From: Acidobacteriota bacterium
GTDB taxonomy: Bacteria; Acidobacteriota; Thermoanaerobaculia; Gp7-AA8; JAHWKK01
Length of the DNA: 55,265 nt
Assembly (NCBI GenBank): GCA_019347945.1
Contig: JAHWKK010000026.1
Coordinates: 1 to 55,265, forward strand
Reading direction: 5' to 3'
Both the position numbers and the translations under genes were made by a program. The notes below the pieces were generated by a model. It was not told where the DNA came from, did not search any database, and was given only the letters and a program-made list of their open reading frames with translations. This document shows, one piece after another, positions 1 to 7,819 of the stretch (position 1 is the stretch's first letter; every line of letters begins with the position of its first letter).

Positions 1-139
1 CCGCTCCACGCACACTGGCACACCCGTGACGCGGCCCCTCCCCTCCCCGCGAAGCAGTCGCAACGCAACCTCCGTCCGCAGTAAGGCGTTCAACGAGAGC
101 GCTGCCCAGAAGCCCGCTCTCTCCAGTCACAAGAATCAT
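1..139 (-). CDS. NAD(P)-dependent sugar epimerase/dehydratase, N-terminal fragment
   Basis: The frame opens with ATG at 139 and runs off the left edge of the window, so only about 46 residues are visible. Residues 1-12 form a short beta strand followed by a GxxGxxG dinucleotide-binding loop (G6, G9, G12; T-G-E-S-G-L-L-G), the hallmark of extended short-chain dehydrogenases that act on nucleotide sugars. The start codon overlaps the stop of the ATP-grasp gene by four bases (ATGA), so it is the next gene of the same leftward operon. By context it should modify a sugar nucleotide or related precursor of the surface glycan. The exact substrate cannot be told from this fragment. Confidence 0.75.
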   Translation of the reverse strand, partial: MILVTGESGLLGSALVERLTADGGCVATASRGGEGPRHGCASVRGA

Positions 140-1140
140 ATCGACCCCCGCAGGGATGTACGCCGATAGTTGAACTCCTCCTCGTCCACGAATACGTCCA
201 GATTACGACGGCTCAGAACTACTCCCTCGCGCCAGTCCCCAAACTGCCACGACCCCCGGCCCCAAATCGCCTGGCGCACAAGACCACCGATTTCATCAAT
301 TCCTGCAGCGATCGTCAGAGAGGCTGTGGTGGAAAATCGGGGGTTGATCTCGAAAACCATGGGACTCTTCGTTTTCACGTCGATCTTCAACTGCACGTTG
401 AATGGCCCGTCAGCTCGCAATTCCTTCTGTATCCGGTGGCACAACTCCCTGATACCTTCATGATGGCGAGTGACGGCAAGCTGAGTGATTCCCTTCTTTC
501 TAATGATCTCCTTCGGCACGACCGCCTGAACCTCTCCGTCCCGCCACACCACTACCGAGACGGTGAACTCCGTTCCGTCAATATAGTCCTGCACGAGTAA
601 CTGATCAGGCTCATAGTCACTGGATTCGAGGATTCGGTCGAGCGTACTGGCGTCCTCAGCGGTCGCGATACCTCGACTTCCGCGACCGCGGCGCGGCTTC
701 ACGAACGCCGGGTATTGCACGTCGACGAGCGTATCACTTGCCAGCCGAGTTGCTGGGCAAGGGATCCCTGCGCTGGAAAGACGATGCATCAGCTCGAGTT
801 TATCCAATGCGACCTCTACGAAAGCCGTGTCTGGCATCATTACTTGCAAATTTCCATCGTCAAGTGATCTAGCCGTGATCAGCTCTTCATCCACCAAAGG
901 AATTAGCACGTCCACCTTCTCCCGCTGACATATCTCGAAAACACGAGCACGGAAATCGCTTGCCGTACCGGCGGGAAGAACAAACCCTCGATCCGCGAAG
1001 TAAAGACCGGGTGCCAACTCGTCCATATCTCCTGCGATAACTCGAAACCCCTGCGCTCGTATATGCTCAATCAGCCCCGGAACCGCCACCCCACCAGCTC
1101 CTGTCACGAAAACCGTACCGGAGACTCTCTCGCTACTCAC
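136..1140 (-). CDS. ATP-grasp carboxylate-amine ligase-like enzyme
   Basis: An ATP-grasp family protein of about 334 residues, related to carbamoyl-phosphate-synthase-like ligases that join a carboxylate to an amine or similar nucleophile at the cost of ATP. Visible are an N-terminal Rossmann-like strand and loop (VFVTGAGG), the ATP-binding lysine and glycine-rich loop (FVKPRRGRGSRG), a second strand with acidic residues (VQDYIDGTEF), and the metal-binding end of the fold (FEINPRFS). A GTG at 1140 overlaps the pseI stop by four bases, like the other junctions of this operon, and is preferred here; an ATG at 1155 is the alternative. Such genes recur in nonulosonate and glycan clusters. The substrate is unknown, perhaps an amino-acid or acyl decoration of the sugar. 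Confidence 0.75.
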   Translation of the reverse strand: MSSERVSGTVFVTGAGGVAVPGLIEHIRAQGFRVIAGDMDELAPGLYFADRGFVLPAGTASDFRARVFEICQREKVDVLIPLVDEELITARSLDDGNLQVMMPDTAFVEVALDKLELMHRLSSAGIPCPATRLASDTLVDVQYPAFVKPRRGRGSRGIATAEDASTLDRILESSDYEPDQLLVQDYIDGTEFTVSVVVWRDGEVQAVVPKEIIRKKGITQLAVTRHHEGIRELCHRIQKELRADGPFNVQLKIDVKTKSPMVFEINPRFSTTASLTIAAGIDEIGGLVRQAIWGRGSWQFGDWREGVVLSRRNLDVFVDEEEFNYRRTSLRGSI

Positions 1141-2192
1141 TTTAGGGCGTCCCATCTCACCCAGTGATCAGCCGGAAGATCTTTCTTTAGAGTCAATCCA
1201 ACAATAGAATCGATGAAACGTGGGGCGATGCCATAACCCGGGCGCTTTACGCAGAGTGCATCATGCGTGATGACCTCCCCCGCCCTAAGATCTCGCGTCG
1301 TATGAATACTTCGTCGTCCCTTCTCGAACATTTCCTGTTCTGCCGGGCGCGGCCCATCCTTCATCCCGTCCCCAAATGAGGACTCAACGTCTCTGATGCG
1401 ACGGATCATGAGTTCCAGATCCTGTGGCTCAATTGCAAAAGAGTGATCGGGGCCAACCATTCGTCTGTCGAGCGTAAAGTGCTTCTCGACTATACTGGCG
1501 CCAAGTGCTACAGCCGCCAAGCAAATATGATCTCCCTCGGTATGATCGGAGTAACCCACCGGACCGCCAAAAGCGCGCTTCATAGTGTCCATTGCACGCA
1601 GATTCGATAACTCCGGTGGAGCCGGGTATAGCGAGGTGCACTGCAGAAGAATCACCTGATCGTTACCTTCCTCTGCCGCAGCGCGAACGGCTGATTGGAT
1701 ATCGACGAAATCCGCCAGGCCAGTAGACATGATGATCGGCCTTCCGTACCGAGCTATACTGCGAATCAAACCTAGATCTGGAAGATCGAACGAGGCCACT
1801 TTAAAGGCGGGCATCCCGAGTCCCGCCAACTGATCGACGGCGTCCTTGTCGCAAGGAGAAGAGAGGAAGGTAATTCCCTTCTGCCTGCAGTACTCAACCA
1901 GTTCTGGATGCCATTCCCGATCTATCTCAAGCGATCGAATCAGATCAAAAGTTGTCTGATCAGAGCCCGCCTCCTCGAGATATGTGAAGTTCGGGGTGAA
2001 CTTCGAGTAATGCTGCGATGCCTTGAAAGCCTGAAACTTGATAGCATCAGCTCTGGCCTCTACGGCTCGATCGACCAACTCTTTCGCCGTATCGAGACTT
2101 CCATTGTGATTCGAGCCCGCCTCGGCGATCACGTAACAAGGATTACCAGGACCAATTTGTCGTCCGGCGATTTCCAGCGTTTTCAAAGACAA
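1137..2192 (-). CDS. pseI: Pseudaminic acid synthase (NeuB family)
   Basis: Condenses a 2,4-diamido-2,4,6-trideoxyhexose with phosphoenolpyruvate to make the nine-carbon nonulosonic acid, in the cytoplasm. The 351-residue length and the two-domain plan match the family: a NeuB TIM barrel (AEAGSNHNG near residue 24, then KFQAF, LLQCTSLYPAP, GYSDHTEG and EKHFTLDR) and a C-terminal SAF/antifreeze-like domain that lies over the active site. NeuB, LegI and PseI share these motifs; the Pse assignment rests on the neighbouring pseB, pseC and pseG. The start is a TTG with a strong GGAGGA ribosome-binding site four bases upstream. It follows pseG by about 50 bases and overlaps the ATP-grasp gene. Confidence 0.88.
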   Translation of the reverse strand: MSLKTLEIAGRQIGPGNPCYVIAEAGSNHNGSLDTAKELVDRAVEARADAIKFQAFKASQHYSKFTPNFTYLEEAGSDQTTFDLIRSLEIDREWHPELVEYCRQKGITFLSSPCDKDAVDQLAGLGMPAFKVASFDLPDLGLIRSIARYGRPIIMSTGLADFVDIQSAVRAAAEEGNDQVILLQCTSLYPAPPELSNLRAMDTMKRAFGGPVGYSDHTEGDHICLAAVALGASIVEKHFTLDRRMVGPDHSFAIEPQDLELMIRRIRDVESSFGDGMKDGPRPAEQEMFEKGRRSIHTTRDLRAGEVITHDALCVKRPGYGIAPRFIDSIVGLTLKKDLPADHWVRWDALK

Positions 2193-2196
2193 GATC

Positions 2197-2202
2197 TCCT
2201 CC
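2197..2202 (-). promoter_or_regulatory. Ribosome-binding site deciding the TTG start of pseI
   Basis: GGAGGA read on the minus strand, four bases before the TTG at 2192. It is the best Shine-Dalgarno match in this operon and supports a TTG start. It also makes pseI one of the few genes of the operon with its own strong site rather than one coupled by overlap. Confidence 0.7.
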
Positions 2203-2243
2203 CACCAATATTCATCCCGCCGAACCAGAACTGGCGGGTGAAG

Positions 2244-4304
2244 CTATTCAATCTTGTTGATCCTTAGCGTATATCTGAATCCGTTCAGTTCGAAGAAGGC
2301 CGGATATCGCTCGTTGTCCACCACACGCAGGAGACTAAATTGCTGCTGCAAAGTTTGATCCGCGTGCAACCTGCTGTCCCGTGGGCGACGCCGCGGATAA
2401 AAACTCTCTTCGCCACTTTGTTCGCACGCATTACGAACAATAGAGGGGTAATCATTGAGAAACGTCTTGCACAATTCAAAGGTAGCGGCAGCCTGAACTT
2501 CACGAAGCTCGTGCACAAGCTCATGTCCTTCGAAATCGATCCACCGCTGCGCATATATGACGCCGCTATCGACCTTATCGGCAGCCTCGATCAATGTGAC
2601 GGCGACCTTATCCCTGCCCTCCAGAATACTCCACGTCAGGGGCGACCATCCCTTACCGTGGGGGAGATCACTCTCATGAACGACCAGGGTGTGGGAAAAG
2701 AGATCCCGCACACCGATGGGAACAATCTGGCTAAAGCTCAAACAGAAGCAGACATCTGCACTCCGCACCCTCTGAACATCATGGACCCACAGAACCCGAT
2801 GTCCTTCATCGATCCATGAACGGATCAGGCGTGGCAACATTTTGTTGATCCAACTATTGTTGTCGGAAAGTATGACTATGGAAAACTGCCGCTCAGACTT
2901 CTGGTTCCATACAGAAAGTGACCGCAAAAAGGGCGGAGCCGCCTGAATAAGGCCATCCTTTGTCTCAGGATCCAGAACGATAGGCTGCCGCGCATTGAAG
3001 GCTCGAATCCCTAGCTCCAGCAAGCGATCGGACCAGCTTTGCTCTTGAACCAGCGCATCGATTGCGCAATCTACCTCTACCTCTTCATTCCCGGTCTTTT
3101 GAGTGAACGAAATCTGACCAACTGCGAGATTTCCGGCCTCCAGCTCGAACGTCGAAACGTCGGAGCAAAACAATTGCGTCTTATGCTCCTCCCTTTCCAC
3201 TGCCGGACGTATTCGCAAGTCAACAACCGAACTGGGGAAAAGGGCTTCTGCCATGCGCATCGTTCCCAGGCCGTCCACGAGTAGTCGGGATCGTTCACTC
3301 TGCTTCTCCCGACCCTCAGGATTTCCGCACATCCTCCTGAGACTCTCCGCCAGACTCGTATCAGTCACGCTCTCTGCGGACCCTAGGTACTCGATGAGCC
3401 CGTCGGTTGCTAGCGCTTCACAAGATCGCTCTTGGTTCTCGGCCAGACTGATAACTATAGAAGGCACGCCGAGGCACATCCGCTCCCAAGTCGTGGCTCC
3501 GCCAGCTCCAATCGCAATATCAGCGGTCGCCATTAAATCTGCGAGATGCGGACGTGGCCCATGAAGTCGAACGTTTGGTCTCCGTGCAATGAGTCGCCGA
3601 GTCTGATCGAAAAAGGCATAATTCGCACCTACCACGACATCGACGTCAAGATGCCTGAATTCTTCACTGTCAAGGGCATTCAACGCCATTGCTGTGAAAT
3701 CTGCGATGTCGGACCCTCCGAAATACACAAGTACGCGGCGAACCTCTTCTTGTCGATGCTGAGCCGAAAAGCGGCATGCCGAATACTGTGACTGCAGCAA
3801 GGCGTAGCGAGGCCCCAGAAACAGCCTGCATTCTGAGGAAACGAGATCTGCGTAACGTGCGGAGCCATCCGCTGAATAGTTTTGATCTAAAAGAATGTCG
3901 GATGTGTGCTGCCGGTTAGCCAAATCGTCGATCGCCATGATCCTGTTCGCACTCGACCGTACGGCATTTTCCCATTCGGAATCGATCCCGTAATGGTCCA
4001 CGACCAGCCAATCGAGCTTTTGCCGTCCTATGGCAGCGATAGTCTCTGTCGCGTCCTGCTGCTGCGACACACCAAGCCAATCTGCATAGTCGTCACCCAC
4101 ATCGCTTCGAGAGCTCGGTGGAGGCAGCAACGTCACCGGGATGCCGTCGCGGGCTACGAGTTCCGGAAGCGCTCCCGGGTGTGCACGACAGATGAACTGC
4201 ACCTCGGCACCCCGCCGTCGCAGCTGCTGCGCCAGTGTGCGGCAGCGTACGAGGTGTCCAGTTCCCATCCCGATAGATGCATCGACCCGAAAACCTATCC
4301 TCAC
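2244..4304 (-). CDS. pseG: PseG nucleotide-sugar hydrolase fused to a reduced GNAT-like segment and a formyltransferase domain
   Basis: Residues 1 to about 345 are PseG, a GT-B-fold enzyme that cleaves UDP from UDP-2,4-diacylamido-2,4,6-trideoxy-L-altrose. It opens with the family signature FRVDAS followed by G-T-G-H-L-V-R containing the key histidine, and carries a typical GAGGATTWER nucleotide-binding segment. About residues 350-440 resemble a GNAT acetyltransferase (LRIRPA, then VGQISF) but lack the RxxGxG acetyl-CoA loop. From about 460 to 600 is a 10-formyl-tetrahydrofolate-type transferase domain (HESDLPHGKGWSP, then an aspartate in KVDSGVIY). The GTG at 4304 overlaps the PIG-L stop by four bases and begins right at the PseG fold; an in-frame ATG at 4367 would overlap that gene by 67 bases. 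Bifunctionality is inferred: the sugar may be N-formylated and not acetylated. Confidence 0.85.
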   Translation of the reverse strand: MRIGFRVDASIGMGTGHLVRCRTLAQQLRRRGAEVQFICRAHPGALPELVARDGIPVTLLPPPSSRSDVGDDYADWLGVSQQQDATETIAAIGRQKLDWLVVDHYGIDSEWENAVRSSANRIMAIDDLANRQHTSDILLDQNYSADGSARYADLVSSECRLFLGPRYALLQSQYSACRFSAQHRQEEVRRVLVYFGGSDIADFTAMALNALDSEEFRHLDVDVVVGANYAFFDQTRRLIARRPNVRLHGPRPHLADLMATADIAIGAGGATTWERMCLGVPSIVISLAENQERSCEALATDGLIEYLGSAESVTDTSLAESLRRMCGNPEGREKQSERSRLLVDGLGTMRMAEALFPSSVVDLRIRPAVEREEHKTQLFCSDVSTFELEAGNLAVGQISFTQKTGNEEVEVDCAIDALVQEQSWSDRLLELGIRAFNARQPIVLDPETKDGLIQAAPPFLRSLSVWNQKSERQFSIVILSDNNSWINKMLPRLIRSWIDEGHRVLWVHDVQRVRSADVCFCLSFSQIVPIGVRDLFSHTLVVHESDLPHGKGWSPLTWSILEGRDKVAVTLIEAADKVDSGVIYAQRWIDFEGHELVHELREVQAAATFELCKTFLNDYPSIVRNACEQSGEESFYPRRRPRDSRLHADQTLQQQFSLLRVVDNERYPAFFELNGFRYTLRINKIE

Positions 4305-4993
4305 GCCTTGAGCCTTCCCAGCATCAGAGCTTCCGCCGCCTCTACTCCGACCGTTGCTCCGCGCCATCGGGCGAGCATCTCAACGGCCTGCAATGAGCGG
4401 GGATGGGGCCACTCGCGCAACTCGGCCCCATACTCCTGAAGCGCGCGCAGCTTCCTCTCAAGAGTACTCGAGATATCTTCGAACCAGTTCGGCAGAAAGG
4501 GAGGCGCCGTCCCGGCTGTCTGCCACTCCGTACTCGACGGTACTTCGAAGAAGAGCAGCGTCTTCACCGGATGGTCCGACTGAGGCCTACATGCCGTGAC
4601 TACCGCCTGATGGACGACCCTGTGATCGATATTAAGATCTCCGGCATGGTGGGTCAATACCGTCTCAGGCTCGTGCTCTTTGATCAGCCGCTCAATGATC
4701 TTGGTCACTTGAAGGAGTGGAACTCGATCCAGTTGGTTGTCAGGTAAGTCGCTGAACGTCGGCCGTTCAGTGCCCAGGATGGCGCATGCGGCCTCAGCGG
4801 CCTCGTGCCTGGCCTGTCGCTCGTCCTCCATTAGTACGCCATCGTCAGCCCGCGCGCTGACTCCATCGGCAAGAAAGGAAACTCGGACCTCCATACCGCT
4901 ATCCACGTACTTCGCCATGGCCCCTCCACAACCCAGAATGTCATCGTCGGGATGTGCGGCTACAACTAGCACACTTCCTGCTATCAATCCCAT
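4301..4993 (-). CDS. PIG-L/LmbE family N-deacetylase
   Basis: A zinc-dependent deacetylase of 230 residues. The N-terminal AHPDDD motif (residues 13-18) supplies metal ligands and the catalytic aspartate, and a later H-x-x-x-D-x-N-x-D-H segment (HHAGDLNIDH, near residue 115) supplies the remaining histidines. Family members remove N-acetyl groups from GlcNAc-type sugars or small molecules. It lies between pseC and pseG with a three-base gap on one side and a four-base overlap on the other, so it is almost certainly part of the nonulosonate pathway. A plausible role, inferred, is to strip the N-acetyl group from an intermediate so that the attached formyltransferase can re-acylate it. Confidence 0.85.
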   Translation of the reverse strand: MGLIAGSVLVVAAHPDDDILGCGGAMAKYVDSGMEVRVSFLADGVSARADDGVLMEDERQARHEAAEAACAILGTERPTFSDLPDNQLDRVPLLQVTKIIERLIKEHEPETVLTHHAGDLNIDHRVVHQAVVTACRPQSDHPVKTLLFFEVPSSTEWQTAGTAPPFLPNWFEDISSTLERKLRALQEYGAELREWPHPRSLQAVEMLARWRGATVGVEAAEALMLGRLKA

Positions 4994-4996
4994 GGA

Positions 4997-6196
4997 TCAC
5001 CGAACCTCGATTGAATTGATGCTTCGACCATCTCCTGTTCCGATCGAGCTCTGCGACAGTACGTCTTCGACGGTGTCGATGACCCTTTGGACCTCCTCAT
5101 CTTTCATAGTCGGGAATAGTGGCAAAGTGAGAAGCTTGTGGTACGAGTCTTCTGTGACTGGACAGTAGACCTGCTGATTACAAAGCTTCTCATAGTACGG
5201 ATGCCAATATACAGGAATGTAGTGGACATTTACGCCGAGGCCAGCCTCGCGGAGGCGAGAAAATATTGCAGACCTGTCCACGCTCAGAGTGTCGAGCTGG
5301 AGTTGAACTACGTACAGATGCCAGGCACTCTCACGGTCATGAAGCATTGTCAGAGGCTTTAAATGAGGGCTTTCGCTGAACGCCGACGTATATCTCGCGG
5401 CGATCTCCCGTCGGCGGGTTAGCCATTCCGGCAGCCGTTCCATTTGAGCCAGCCCCAAGGCGCACTGGAAGTCTGTGATCCGGTAATTGAATCCAAGCTC
5501 GATCATTTCATAAAAAAACGAGCCCTGCTCCTCGCGTTGACGGTGATCGGTCGTGATCCCGTGGTTTCGGAACAACCGAAGCTTCGAATCAAGTCGCAGA
5601 TCATTCGTCGTGACCATTCCTCCTTCGCCGGTGGTCATCTGCTTCACTGGATGAAAACTGAAGGTTGTCATATCGGCAATCGAACCGACTGGTCGGCCGC
5701 GATACTCAGCACCAACAGAGTGAGCCGCGTCTTCGACAATTATGAGGTCATACTGCCTCGCGAGACTCAGGATTTCGTCCAAATCCGCTGGCTGCCCAGC
5801 GTAATCCACGACTACGATCGCACGTGTCCGGCCGCTAATCTTCCGGGCAACGTCCTCCACATCAATAGTGAGCGTGTCCGAGCGTACGTCAGCAAATACC
5901 ACGTCTCCACCGACATAGCGTACGCAGTTGGCGCTTGCGACGAAGGTAAGCGCGGGAACAATCACTTCGTCGCCCGCACCCACGCCGGCAGCGAGCATTG
6001 CCAAATGAAGCGCTGCAGTTCCGCTGGAAACAGCCACCGCTTGCCCGGCCCCCGTTGATTGAGCGAACTTCTGCTCGAACTCGCTCACCATAGGGCCGGT
6101 CGTCAGCCAATCTGAACGCAACACCTTCACCACGGCCTCAATATCGCCGTCGCCGATAGTTTGGCGGCCATAGGGTAGCATCTTCGCCGGCGTCAT
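4997..6196 (-). CDS. pseC: UDP-4-keto-6-deoxy-sugar aminotransferase (PseC)
   Basis: A DegT/DnrJ/EryC1-family PLP aminotransferase that puts an amino group on C4 of the PseB product. The 399-residue protein shows the fold's landmarks: SSGTAALHLA near the N-terminus, EDAAHSVGAEYRG, and FSFHPVKQMTTGEGG, in which the lysine forms the PLP Schiff base. The C-terminal half has FRNHG, NYRITDFQCALG and the substrate-side YIPVYWHPYY. An ATG at 6196 overlaps the pseB stop by four bases (ATGA) and starts the conserved MLPYGRQTI region, so it is preferred to an in-frame ATG at 6271 that would add 25 unconserved residues. It is the second gene of the operon. Confidence 0.9.
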   Translation of the reverse strand: MTPAKMLPYGRQTIGDGDIEAVVKVLRSDWLTTGPMVSEFEQKFAQSTGAGQAVAVSSGTAALHLAMLAAGVGAGDEVIVPALTFVASANCVRYVGGDVVFADVRSDTLTIDVEDVARKISGRTRAIVVVDYAGQPADLDEILSLARQYDLIIVEDAAHSVGAEYRGRPVGSIADMTTFSFHPVKQMTTGEGGMVTTNDLRLDSKLRLFRNHGITTDHRQREEQGSFFYEMIELGFNYRITDFQCALGLAQMERLPEWLTRRREIAARYTSAFSESPHLKPLTMLHDRESAWHLYVVQLQLDTLSVDRSAIFSRLREAGLGVNVHYIPVYWHPYYEKLCNQQVYCPVTEDSYHKLLTLPLFPTMKDEEVQRVIDTVEDVLSQSSIGTGDGRSINSIEVR

Positions 6197-7212
6197 GACG
6201 AGAAGCTCTCTACTGAATCGTCCCCTGAATACTCCTCGGCAAGCTTCTGCAGGTCCGAGATTGACAACCATTCAGTATTGGTATCGCTACTGTAGCAGAA
6301 GCCATCGGGACAGGGGCGCCCGCCGTTCTTTTCGCCGTAACCTCTGCTCTCCCACTCCTGGACTACAGGTAGTATCGCGTAGTAGCTGTCGTACTCGTAC
6401 GTATGCCTCGCGTCGTCCTCCGATACCATGACTTCATGAAGCTTCTCTCCTGGCCGAATCCCCACATGCTCATGTCGACATTCCGGAGCGATCGCTTCCG
6501 CAAGATCCATAATATTCATGCTCGGTATCTTCGGTACGAAAATCTCTCCACCTTCCATTCGCTCAAGAGATTCCAGTACGAACGCGACACCCCGTTGAAG
6601 GGTGATCCAGAACCGAGTCATACGCTTGTCTGTGATAGGAAGAACACCAGTCTTGCGCTGCTGGCAGAAGAATGGGATTACGCTGCCGCGGCTTCCGACG
6701 ACGTTGCCGTATCTCACGACGCTGAATCTGGTGTCGTGGTAACCGGAGTAATGATTCGCAGCCACGAATAACTTATCGGAGCATAGCTTCGTAGCTCCAT
6801 AAAGATTCACCGGGTTAGCTGCCTTGTCCGTACTAAGCGCGATGACCTGTTTCACGTTCTTGTCAATGGCAGCGTCGATGGTGTTTGCAGCGCCTATTAC
6901 ATTCGTCTTTACCGCCTCGAGCGGATTGTATTCGGCTGCCGGCACCTGCTTCAACGCCGCGGCATGAACAACCACGTCGACCCCGTCGAATGCGCGATAT
7001 AGACGGTCACGATCCCGCACGTCACCCAGAAAGTACCTAATGCAGGGAAAATCCTTCTCGCTGAAACGCTGACGCATCTCGAACTGCTTCAGCTCATCAC
7101 GACTGAAAATAATAAGCCTATGCGGTGTAAACTGCCTCAAAACTGTTTCAGTCAGTTTCTGGCCGAAGGAACCAGTCCCGCCGGTAATCAGGATCGTTTT
7201 GTCATTTAACAT
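6193..7212 (-). CDS. pseB: UDP-N-acetylglucosamine 4,6-dehydratase (inverting), PseB
   Basis: Starts the pathway by converting UDP-GlcNAc to a UDP-4-keto-6-deoxy-L-arabino sugar. It is an extended SDR of 339 residues: TGGTGSFG (nucleotide loop, residues 10-17), the catalytic segment STDKAANPVNLYGATK, and the C-terminal GIRPGEKLHE stretch that marks the PseB/FlaA1/CapD group. The short cytoplasmic form without membrane segments separates it from CapD-like membrane dehydratases. The ATG at 7212 has GGAG about ten bases upstream; the in-frame ATG at 7278 lacks family similarity. It is the first gene of the leftward operon, so the promoter should lie in the AT-richer DNA to its right. Confidence 0.9.
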   Translation of the reverse strand: MLNDKTILITGGTGSFGQKLTETVLRQFTPHRLIIFSRDELKQFEMRQRFSEKDFPCIRYFLGDVRDRDRLYRAFDGVDVVVHAAALKQVPAAEYNPLEAVKTNVIGAANTIDAAIDKNVKQVIALSTDKAANPVNLYGATKLCSDKLFVAANHYSGYHDTRFSVVRYGNVVGSRGSVIPFFCQQRKTGVLPITDKRMTRFWITLQRGVAFVLESLERMEGGEIFVPKIPSMNIMDLAEAIAPECRHEHVGIRPGEKLHEVMVSEDDARHTYEYDSYYAILPVVQEWESRGYGEKNGGRPCPDGFCYSSDTNTEWLSISDLQKLAEEYSGDDSVESFSS

Positions 7213-7819
7213 AGCTCGTAATCTCCACCGAAGAAGGAACTCGGTCACCTTAACGCCAACAATTTTACGAACTGCCACAAAACACTGCAGTCACAAATTT
7301 TTAAATCAAGAAGCCACCAACATCTTTTGACCGTGATTCCATCGGAAATTCAACCGTTCAGCTGGAACGGCTCAGGCAGAAGTTGTCCGAGAAACATCTC
7401 ACACGACCACCAGCGGGCAGCAGAGAAAATGACCGAGGAAAAGGCCTATTTGACACGTCAGCATCGAACAGTACTGCAGGCTCCGCTATTTCGCGACCAA
7501 TCCTCATTTCGATAAACCAGCGACAGCGCGGAGCTCGTGCTAGACTGTACACGAACGCAGTCGGGGCGAGGCCAATCGTTCCGACTGCAGCAAGCCGTTC
7601 CTGACTTCACAAGTCTCTATGCCCATACCTGGTGAATCACTGCAGTCGGCAGCGGAAAGCCATGCCGCATTTCACCATCCAAATCAATCGTAGTGAGATA
7701 CCTGAGACCGTGAGACGGCATGAGATGACCAGACGGTGGTTCGGGCTGCTGCGAGAGGGCCGCGTTGGGACAGTCGCGAGTAATTCGCCGTCTCCGACAC
7801 AGGCGGCCGGACCGCCACG
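7213..7819. other. Long intergenic region between divergent polysaccharide genes
   Basis: About 600 bases between pseB (leftward) and the SDR gene (rightward). Short open frames exist on both strands, but none shows a domain, signal peptide or good ribosome-binding site. One, at 7632-7823, overlaps the next start by four bases but has no recognisable sequence. The part nearest pseB is AT-rich and may hold its promoter; I cannot pick convincing -35/-10 boxes. The rest may be a decayed gene. Confidence 0.5.

Noticed and set aside
7450-7478. TTGACA as -35 box of a promoter for the SDR gene
   Set aside because: The best -10 at the right spacing is TACTGC, too far from consensus, and the site is about 350 bases from the start codon.
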